12,686 nt of DNA from Bacteroidales bacterium UBA1751 (GTDB lineage Bacteria > Bacteroidota > Bacteroidia > Bacteroidales > UBA932): assembly GCA_002315995.1 (NCBI GenBank), contig DCHN01000028.1, forward strand, positions 339 through 13,024, read 5' to 3'. The notes beneath the pieces were generated by a model. It was not told the DNA's origin and ran no database searches. It saw nothing but the letters and a program-made list of their open reading frames with translations. Below, in pieces: positions 7,463 through 12,686 of the stretch. Numbering within the stretch: the first letter of the stretch is position 1; every line of letters begins with the position of its first letter. Position numbers and translations under genes: made by a program.

Positions 7463-7504
7463 TAGGCCACAAATATAACATTATTTTACAATATTGTCAT
7501 CAAA
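7463..7504 (-). promoter_or_regulatory. Predicted Bacteroidota-type promoter of the ior/paaK operon
   Basis: On the minus strand TATATTTG (7470-7477) fully matches the Bacteroidota -7 consensus TAnnTTTG. A TTTG lies upstream at 7501-7504, a 23-bp spacing that is a little longer than the usual 19-21. Transcription would begin near 7463, giving a leader of about 83 nt before the iorA ATG. The leader is AT-rich and I see no known riboswitch in it. An imperfect inverted repeat, CAATAT (7489-7494) with ATATTG (7514-7519), surrounds the -33 position and could be an operator. It lies between the fabG terminator and iorA, where a promoter is expected. Confidence 0.6.
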
Positions 7505-7533
7505 AATGATATCATATTGAAAGTTCATAGCGC

Positions 7534-7631
7534 TGGCCACCCACGGGCTGCCCGCGTCTGGCTGCCCGGGGTGCCCAGAACAGCGCCAAAACAAGAAAGT
7601 TGGCCAGACACGGGCAGCCCGTGGGTGGCCA
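7534..7631. repeat. GC-rich 29-bp inverted repeat, REP-like
   Basis: Arms 7534-7562 and 7603-7631 are reverse complements at 28 of 29 positions; the one mismatch is C7555 against A7610. Between them lie 40 bases that contain further GC-rich repeats of the same flavour (GCTGCCC, GGGTGCCC). Each arm is itself a small hairpin around CACGGG-NNN-CCCGTG, perfect in the right arm and slightly decayed in the left. A further short pairing, GCGCTG (7530-7535) with CAGCGC (7581-7586), could close the left half alone. The block is strikingly GC-rich against AT-rich flanks. The nested palindromes and paired opposite orientation recall REP/BIME elements, but family membership cannot be shown from one copy. 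Confidence 0.65.
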
Positions 7632-7635
7632 ACTT
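7586..7635 (-). terminator. Intrinsic terminator after fabG
   Basis: Read on the minus strand, AAGTTGGCCA pairs with TGGCCAACTT (7626-7635 with 7597-7606, 10 bp). After a 2x2 internal loop, CACGGG pairs with CCCGTG around a 3-nt loop. The hairpin is followed by TTTCTTGTTTT, a T-rich tract. It starts 22 bp after the fabG stop at 7658. It is the right-hand arm of the inverted repeat described at 7534-7631, so it may have arisen from a mobile palindrome taken over as a terminator. Confidence 0.78.
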
Positions 7636-7657
7636 AAAAGAATAACCCCAATGGATA

Positions 7658-8389
7658 TTAGGTATAAAGTCCTCCGTTTATTGAGATGACATCGCCGGTA
7701 ATGTAGGCGGCTTCGTCTGAGGCAAGGAAGGCTGCAAGTGAGGCAACCTCCTCCGGTTTGCCGAAGCGCTGAGCCGGAATTGTAGCCTTAAGTTCATCAA
7801 CAGGGAGTTCCTTGGTCATATCGGTCTCAATGAAGCCAGGTGCTATTGCATTAACAGTAACGCCCCTTGCGGCAACCTCCTGTGCAAGAGCCTTGGTGGC
7901 ACCAATAATAGCTGCCTTTGCAGAGCTGTAGTTGGTCTGCCCCGGAAGTCCCTTAAGGCCTGAAAGTGATGCCATATTTATGATACGACCACCGTGCTTG
8001 CGCATTATCATCTTAGGAAGCACCTTCCTTGTAACATAGTAGAAGCCGTTGAGCGTGGTGTTAATGACGCTGTGCCAATCCTCCGCCGGCATCATAAACA
8101 TAAGATTGTCGCGTCTGATGCCGGCATTGTTAACCAAATAGGCAATGTAATCATCGGGATGAGCAGCCTCCCAGACATCTATTGCAGCATCAACCTCTGC
8201 CATTACGCCAACGTTGAACTTCATAAGCTCTGCGTTTCCGCCCGCAGCCTCAATGATGCCCTTGACCTCCTCAGCCGCAGCCTCATTGCTCTGATAGTTG
8301 ATAATTACCGGTATGCCGTTTCCGGCCAGCTTTATTGCTATTGCTCTTCCGAGCCCTCGGGATGCTCCCGTAACTAGTGCGTATTTCAT
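7658..8389 (-). CDS. fabG: FabG-family 3-oxoacyl-ACP reductase (short-chain dehydrogenase)
   Basis: A 243-aa classical SDR, expected to reduce 3-oxoacyl-ACP with NADPH. It has the Rossmann TGASRGLG (7-14), NNAG (87-90), active-site Asn114, Ser141 in NMASLSG, and Tyr154-x3-Lys158, then APGFIETDMT (183-192) and a C-terminal INGG. Length is standard. Phrases such as NNAGIRRDNLMFM and NTTLNGFYYVTRKVL look to me more like the FabG paralogues of Bacteroidota aryl-polyene or flexirubin-type clusters than the main fatty-acid FabG, but this is from memory and not tested. No acyl carrier protein, ketosynthase or other polyene gene is in the window. It starts 16 bp after the cstA stop and is followed by an intrinsic terminator, so it is probably the last gene of a cstA-fabG transcript. 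Reaction on a different carbonyl substrate cannot be excluded. Confidence 0.88.
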   Translation of the reverse strand: MKYALVTGASRGLGRAIAIKLAGNGIPVIINYQSNEAAAEEVKGIIEAAGGNAELMKFNVGVMAEVDAAIDVWEAAHPDDYIAYLVNNAGIRRDNLMFMMPAEDWHSVINTTLNGFYYVTRKVLPKMIMRKHGGRIINMASLSGLKGLPGQTNYSSAKAAIIGATKALAQEVAARGVTVNAIAPGFIETDMTKELPVDELKATIPAQRFGKPEEVASLAAFLASDEAAYITGDVISINGGLYT

Positions 8390-8405
8390 ACTCTTAAAAT
8401 TATTT

Positions 8406-9920
8406 CTATTTCATTCTTTCAGGCAACTCCGCAGTGCGTGTCTTTCTGAACCATACAGTAAAAAGCACAATTTGAATAATCAGGACAGTACCTGCTATGA
8501 ACGGAGTGTAGTACTGAGGAATATTGAATCCTATTTTGGTAATACAGATATAGGTGAAACATACTGTGGTTACAAAGATTGCAGGAACAAGCGCTATTAT
8601 GTAATATGGTTTGTATCCCTTATGCGTATATACGAAGAATGCCACAAGCGCCCAAAGCGTTACACCCGAGAGCGACTGATTTATCCATCCGAAATAGCGC
8701 CATATTGTATCAAATCCATTAGGATCATATATATTGAACAGGAGGCAAACCAGCACCAAAGTGAAGATTGGAATGGCCACCAGCACTATCTTGTACCAGG
8801 AATCCTGCTTAATTTTGAAAAGGTCAGCCGCCATTAATCTGCAGGCGCGCAGAGCTGTATCTCCAGTAGATATAGGTGCCACAACTACACCAATTATTGC
8901 AAGAACCCCTCCAACAATACCAAGCCACTGTATTGACACAGATGTAACTACAGCCGGTGCCTGAACACGTGTAGAGAGCTCCATATCAAGTGCACCATGC
9001 CCGAAGAAGTAGTACGAACTTATTGCAGCCCATATAAGAGCCACAACACCCTCGGTTATCATAGAACCATAGAAGATAGGTCTGCCCATCTTCTCATTCT
9101 TCAGGCATCTGGCCATAAGAGGACACTGAGTTGCGTGGAAGCCGCTTATGGCTCCGCATGCAACAGTAACAAACAGCATTGGAAAGATGCTCCCCAACGC
9201 CCCCGGTCGCTCCCACTCTCCTCTTCCAAAGTGCTGGAAGAGGGTATCATCCGACAAAGTGACGCTATCCCACATTTCAGGAATAAGCGGCCACTTTACA
9301 AAGAGGCAAACTCCCAACGACACAGCCATAAAAAGCATGGCAACCGCAAAGATCGGGTAAATCTTGCCAATGATCTTATCTATAGGCAGCAGTGTGGCCA
9401 CAAAATAGTAAGCAAAGATTACAACTATCCACACAAGTATGGGAAGGCCAAGACCCGAAGTGAGTTTGTCAAGTATGAGGGCAGGCGAGTATATAAAGAC
9501 CGTTCCGGTGAGAATGAGCAGCACAAAGAGCAATATGTTCATTATTATGCGCATATTGCGGCCCAAGTACTTTCCAACAATATCGTTAAGCATCATGCCG
9601 CCGTTTCGCAAACTTATCATACCTGATAGATAGTCATGCACGCCGCCTGCGAAGATGCTGCCAAAAACTATCCACAGGTAGCAGGCAGGACCGAAATGCG
9701 CACCCATTATGGCACCGAAGATAGGTCCTGTTCCGGCAATATTGAGGAACTGCACCATATAGACCTTCCACGACGGCATTGGCACATAGTCAATGTTGTC
9801 TCTCTTTGTGAAAGCCGGTGTGACTCTGCTTGAGTCAACTCCGAACACCTTGTCAATAAAGCGTCCGTAGATGACATATCCCAGAATCAGTGTCGCTATG
9901 GCTATTAAAAATGAATACAT
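8406..9920 (-). CDS. cstA: CstA-family transporter (carbon starvation protein A), short form
   Basis: An inner-membrane transporter of about 504 aa with roughly 13 hydrophobic segments spread over its whole length. E. coli members (CstA, BtsT) are linked to peptide and pyruvate uptake; the substrate here is not known. Family stretches include FLNIAGTGPIFGAIMGA, FAGGVHDYLSGM, SGFHATQCPLMARCL and STGDTALRACRLMAADL. It is shorter than the ~700-aa E. coli proteins, as is common for anaerobe versions. Start choice: the ATG at 9918-9920 (MYSFLIAIATLILG) places the first membrane segment directly at the N-terminus as in relatives. The frame stays open upstream to a GTG and two ATGs at 9966-9974, but those lie inside a hairpin and would add an 18-residue extension I do not recognise. 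It lies 64 bp after the yidC stop and 16 bp before fabG. Confidence 0.9.
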   Translation of the reverse strand: MYSFLIAIATLILGYVIYGRFIDKVFGVDSSRVTPAFTKRDNIDYVPMPSWKVYMVQFLNIAGTGPIFGAIMGAHFGPACYLWIVFGSIFAGGVHDYLSGMISLRNGGMMLNDIVGKYLGRNMRIIMNILLFVLLILTGTVFIYSPALILDKLTSGLGLPILVWIVVIFAYYFVATLLPIDKIIGKIYPIFAVAMLFMAVSLGVCLFVKWPLIPEMWDSVTLSDDTLFQHFGRGEWERPGALGSIFPMLFVTVACGAISGFHATQCPLMARCLKNEKMGRPIFYGSMITEGVVALIWAAISSYYFFGHGALDMELSTRVQAPAVVTSVSIQWLGIVGGVLAIIGVVVAPISTGDTALRACRLMAADLFKIKQDSWYKIVLVAIPIFTLVLVCLLFNIYDPNGFDTIWRYFGWINQSLSGVTLWALVAFFVYTHKGYKPYYIIALVPAIFVTTVCFTYICITKIGFNIPQYYTPFIAGTVLIIQIVLFTVWFRKTRTAELPERMK

Positions 9921-9939
9921 CTTGTTAATATAAGTAGTG

Positions 9940-9974
9940 GTGATGCCGTTCCATACCAGGAACCACATCATCAC
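9940..9974 (-). other. Hairpin in the yidC-cstA intergenic RNA
   Basis: On the transcribed strand GTGATG pairs with CATCAC (9940-9945 with 9969-9974), followed after an internal loop by GTTCC pairing with GGAAC around a 6-nt loop (9948-9952 with 9959-9963). No T-run follows, so it is not a standard intrinsic terminator. It sits 19 bp before the chosen cstA ATG. It could be a processing site, an mRNA stabiliser for the upstream yidC message, or a leader control element. Its role is unknown. Confidence 0.5.
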
Positions 9975-9984
9975 AGATTAACAT

Positions 9985-11883
9985 CTATTTTCGTGATGCT
10001 CTGCGGGCATCGTTCTCCCTCTGCATCTGCTCCTGACGGCGCTGCATCTCCTCAAGTTTGAGCTGCCAGCGTGATTTTGGTTTGGCCTTTGCATTTGCAG
10101 CCTTGCTCTTAAGCTGCTCGTAAATCTTCTTCTCATCAACGAAGTACTTCCTTATGAGCCATGTCTGGAAAATTGTAATGAAGTTCGAGAGCATGTAGTA
10201 GTATGAAAGTCCGCTGGAGAAATTATTACAGAGAACAAGCATGAAAATAGGCATGAAGTAGAGCTGCATTGTTCTCATTCCCGCCATTTGGCCCGATGAT
10301 GGCATCTGGTCAATATTCATTCTTGAATAGAAGTAGAGCGATACCGCCATAAGCAGTGCAAAGAGGCTCACATGGTCTCCATACAGAGGAATATTGAACG
10401 GAAGGTCCAGAATTGAGTCATATCCGCTCAAGTCATCAGCCCACAGGAACCTGTGTCCCCTGAGCTCGAATGATGCAGGGAAGAACCTGAACATTGCAAA
10501 GAGTATAGGGAACTGCAGCAGCATAGGAAGGCATCCTCCAAACATGCTTACGCCGCACTTGCTGTAGAGTGCCATTGTCTCCTGCTGCTTCTTCATGGCA
10601 TCCTCCTTCTTAGGATACTTCTCATTTATCTTGTCAACCTCAGGTTTGAGCACCCTCATCTTGGCCGACGACATGTACGACTTGAATGTGAGAGGTGAAA
10701 TAACAAGCTTTATGAATATAGTAAGCAGAAGTATGATGATTCCGTAGTTTGTGAAGAATCTGCTCAACAAATCGAAGCAGTTAATAATAACCACCCTGTT
10801 GATCCAGCCTATAAGCCATCCGCCAAGAGGAACAATCTTCTCGAACCCGTAATTGTAGCTCTTGAGCTCCTTGTAAAGATTAGGTCCGAAGTAGAACTTG
10901 AGCGGAATAACCTGATCCTGACCATTTTCAGCTCCCACTGAGAGAGAAGCCTTACACTCCATGAGTTTATTCTCTCCAAGGTAAACCTCCTGCGGATACA
11001 ACTGCATTGATAGCTCTCCTCCACCGTCAAACGTATTGGTGTTCATCAAAATTGCTGAGAAGAACTGCTGTTGGAAGGCCACCCACTCAATCTTTGTCTT
11101 AACATCCTCCTTCTTGCTCTCCTTTCTCAGTCCAAGCGACTCTATTGACTCCTCTCCAGGGAACTTGTAGTCCACGGTTGAGTAGTTTTTCTCATTGTCG
11201 TAACCCTTCTCGAAACGTGGCATTGTAACATCCCATTCAATATTCATGAACTGCTGGCGTGCGTTTGCAAGAGAGCACATCTTAATATCGAGGTTCATCA
11301 TATATCCGCTCTTTGGCAGTGTATATATGAAATCCAGATGCGCACCATTGCTGAACGGCAGTGTGAAGAGCACAGTTGTATCTGTTTGCTGTGCTACATT
11401 GAATGTAAAGTCGGTGCTCTTGAGCTGCTGACCGGCAAAGAAGCTGAACGCAAAGCTGCTGTAGCGCTCTTTTATAAGGTTGAGAGGGAGGCTGTCGTAA
11501 GTGACATAATCCTTCAGAAGCACGTTGCTGACCTGCGCTCCGCGGCTTGTGAAATCAACCTTTATCTTCTCATTTTCCAATGTGGCCACTGTTGCCGCAG
11601 CCTTGCTGCTTGTCTCGAGCAGTGAATCTATATACACCGCCCCAACCTGGGCGATAGTGTCAGCCTCCATTGCTGTTGCCTGCGCGAGCGATGCCGCATA
11701 GGTTGAGTCGTTTGCAATAAGTGAATCTCTGTAATGCTGCTCTTTTACCATTTCGGCGGCAGCTGTTGAATCCGCTACAAATTTGGCCCTCTGCTGCTCC
11801 TTGTAAACCTTTGTATTATACCAGCTGAAACCCAGCAGTATAACTCCTATGCACACAAAGCCAAGAATAGTATTTTTATTCAT
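9985..11883 (-). CDS. yidC: Membrane protein insertase YidC
   Basis: A 632-aa YidC/Oxa1 insertase that places proteins into the inner membrane, alone or with SecYEG. Order of parts: an N-terminal membrane segment (about 6-21), a charged and alanine-rich stretch, a large periplasmic domain (about 105-340), then the insertase core from about 353 to 580. The core includes LTIFIKLVISPLT, SSAKMRVLKPEV, the cytoplasmic coiled hairpin (about 410-440), FGGCLPMLLQFPILFAMF, and the closing membrane segments around 505-575. The tail is strongly basic (KAKPKSRWQ to the final RRASRK), typical of Bacteroidota YidC and possibly ribosome-binding. Lys392 stands where E. coli has the hydrophilic-groove Arg366, by alignment of the following PLT and AKMR motifs. 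Length is usual for the phylum. The ATG at 11881-11883 starts directly before the first membrane segment. The upstream DUF349 gene ends 65 bp earlier on the same strand. Confidence 0.96.
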   Translation of the reverse strand: MNKNTILGFVCIGVILLGFSWYNTKVYKEQQRAKFVADSTAAAEMVKEQHYRDSLIANDSTYAASLAQATAMEADTIAQVGAVYIDSLLETSSKAAATVATLENEKIKVDFTSRGAQVSNVLLKDYVTYDSLPLNLIKERYSSFAFSFFAGQQLKSTDFTFNVAQQTDTTVLFTLPFSNGAHLDFIYTLPKSGYMMNLDIKMCSLANARQQFMNIEWDVTMPRFEKGYDNEKNYSTVDYKFPGEESIESLGLRKESKKEDVKTKIEWVAFQQQFFSAILMNTNTFDGGGELSMQLYPQEVYLGENKLMECKASLSVGAENGQDQVIPLKFYFGPNLYKELKSYNYGFEKIVPLGGWLIGWINRVVIINCFDLLSRFFTNYGIIILLLTIFIKLVISPLTFKSYMSSAKMRVLKPEVDKINEKYPKKEDAMKKQQETMALYSKCGVSMFGGCLPMLLQFPILFAMFRFFPASFELRGHRFLWADDLSGYDSILDLPFNIPLYGDHVSLFALLMAVSLYFYSRMNIDQMPSSGQMAGMRTMQLYFMPIFMLVLCNNFSSGLSYYYMLSNFITIFQTWLIRKYFVDEKKIYEQLKSKAANAKAKPKSRWQLKLEEMQRRQEQMQRENDARRASRK

Positions 11884-11888
11884 AAAAG

Positions 11889-11926
11889 TTCTGTTTTCCT
11901 GAAAAATATTCTGTTTCTTCTGAAAA
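11889..11926 (-). repeat. Imperfect direct repeat just upstream of yidC
   Basis: The 65-bp gap between the DUF349 gene and yidC contains two similar units on the plus strand, TTCTGTTTTCCTGAAAA (11889-11905) and TTCTGTTTCTTCTGAAAA (11909-11926). They lie 6-43 bp before the yidC ATG. They may be chance AT-rich similarity or a control site in the yidC leader. No clear terminator or TAnnTTTG promoter is visible in this gap. Confidence 0.35.
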
Positions 11927-11948
11927 TTGCCAGCCCATTTGCATCAAG

Positions 11949-12686
11949 CTATTCGCACTGATTCTCAATGAGTTTAATCTTCTCTTCAAGCTGTTTGATT
12001 TCGTTTCTGGCAGCCTCAATCTTGCCATCTATTTCAGCAATGATGCCGGCTGCGTTCTTTGATTTTGCAAAGAAGCCCTTGTTGTTCTCCAGGGTTACAA
12101 TCTCCTGCTCGAGCTTGCGGAACTTGAGGACAAGCTTCTCCCTCTCGCTGCGCATTGCTCTCTCACCGTTTCCTGTACCCCTTAGGTCAGAGATCTTCTT
12201 TCTGAACTTGGTGAGTTTCTGCTCATTCTCGTTGTTTCTCAAGGCAGCGAAGTGAACGTCAAGTGCTGCATTCCACTCCTTTGCTATTTTCTCCTTCATC
12301 TTGAACGGAACAAATCCTATTGCGTTCCATTTGTCAAGGAATGCCCTGAGGGCTGTGAGGTCGTTCTGGTGGTCGCCACTAGGGGTGAATGCCTTCACCT
12401 CCTCTATTAACTTCTGCTTTGCCTCCAAGTTCTGTGCGAACTCGCCCTGAGCCTTACCAAAGTGCTGCGACTTATTCTCGAAGAAGAGATCACAAGCAGC
12501 GCGGAAACGTTTCCAAACAGCATCGGAGAACTTTCTTGGAACAGGTCCTACGCTCTTCCATTCATTCTGGAGTGCAATGAGTTTCTCTGTTGCTTCGTTC
12601 CACTCCTGTGACTTTGATATCTCTTCGGCCTTTGCGCATAGCTCCTCCTTTTTCTGGAGGTTCTGGCTCATGACATCCTTGAAGTT
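11949..12686 (-). CDS. DUF349 domain-containing protein, C-terminal part (partial at right edge)
   Basis: The C-terminal ~245 residues of a helical, highly charged protein. The frame is open through the window edge; upstream of the ATG at 12669-12671 it continues for five more codons (reading NFKDV), so that Met is internal. At least two DUF349-like repeats are seen, for example WNEATEKLIALQNEWKSVG followed by FSDAVWKRFRAACDLFFENK, and a second around LRAFLDKWNAIGFVPFKMKEKI. The last ~80 residues, rich in Lys and Glu, look like a coiled coil. Full-length Bacteroidota members are about 600 aa. The family has no well-defined biochemical role and I assign none. It ends 65 bp before yidC on the same strand, with no obvious terminator between them. 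Confidence 0.88.
   Translation of the reverse strand, partial: NFKDVMSQNLQKKEELCAKAEEISKSQEWNEATEKLIALQNEWKSVGPVPRKFSDAVWKRFRAACDLFFENKSQHFGKAQGEFAQNLEAKQKLIEEVKAFTPSGDHQNDLTALRAFLDKWNAIGFVPFKMKEKIAKEWNAALDVHFAALRNNENEQKLTKFRKKISDLRGTGNGERAMRSEREKLVLKFRKLEQEIVTLENNKGFFAKSKNAAGIIAEIDGKIEAARNEIKQLEEKIKLIENQCE

Noticed and set aside
7534..7631. A CRISPR repeat or an insertion-sequence end
   Set aside because: Only two inverted arms are present, with no regular spacers, no transposase and no visible target-site duplication.
8298..9626. Long plus-strand open frames opposite fabG and cstA (8298-8837 and 8997-9626)
   Set aside because: Both are antisense to strongly conserved proteins, and their translations show no family signature or membrane pattern of their own.
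9921..9974. A longer CstA with an 18-residue N-terminal extension starting at a GTG or ATG
   Set aside because: The extension is unlike relatives, overlaps a hairpin, and the ATG at 9918-9920 places the first membrane segment where the family has it.
12669..12671. This ATG as the true start of the DUF349 gene
   Set aside because: The frame remains open to the window edge and family members are far longer, so the N-terminal part lies outside the window.

Overview
The window looks like chromosomal DNA of a Bacteroidales bacterium (Bacteroides/Prevotella-type; genus not resolvable by eye). The reasons are a Bacteroidota-style YidC of 632 aa, a DUF349 protein, a short-form CstA, starts with no clear Shine-Dalgarno sequence, and a TAnnTTTG-type -7 element upstream of iorA. 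Apart from the rfbB tail at the left edge, every gene is on the minus strand. Gene density is high: the longest gap is 277 bp (7381-7657) and holds a promoter, a terminator and a GC-rich inverted repeat. I see no tRNA, rRNA, CRISPR, transposase or phage gene.

Left edge (1-464): the last ~131 codons of rfbB (dTDP-glucose 4,6-dehydratase) on the plus strand, then a hairpin terminator that can serve both rfbB and the convergent operon.

Central block (7380 down to 477, minus strand): a six-gene unit, iorA - iorB - class I/II aminotransferase - paaK homologue 2 - paaK homologue 1 - tandem-ACT protein, with gaps of 29 to 96 bp. Together the genes link an aryl (or branched-chain) acid, its acyl-CoA, its 2-oxo acid and its amino acid. 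An AMP-forming ligase makes the acyl-CoA, IorAB interconverts acyl-CoA + CO2 and the 2-oxo acid using ferredoxin, the aminotransferase gives the amino acid, and the ACT protein is a likely amino-acid sensor. Since both ligases are AMP-forming (ATP-consuming), I favour acid salvage by reductive carboxylation, though the enzymes are reversible in principle. The IorA has no C-terminal bacterial-type ferredoxin domain but keeps four cysteines placed to hold the catalytic [4Fe-4S] cluster.

Right block (12686 down to 7597, minus strand): a partial DUF349 gene, yidC, cstA and a fabG-family reductase. cstA and fabG are 16 bp apart and probably co-transcribed. A structured hairpin lies between yidC and cstA. 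An intrinsic terminator after fabG closes this block, and its hairpin is one half of a longer GC-rich inverted repeat. About 120 bp beyond that terminator is the predicted promoter of the ior/paaK operon.

Most of the window is recognisable metabolism and housekeeping. The points most worth checking are the aryl-acid salvage operon with two different PaaK homologues, the ferredoxin-less IorA, a 20-bp-period direct repeat before the aminotransferase gene, and the REP-like inverted repeat.
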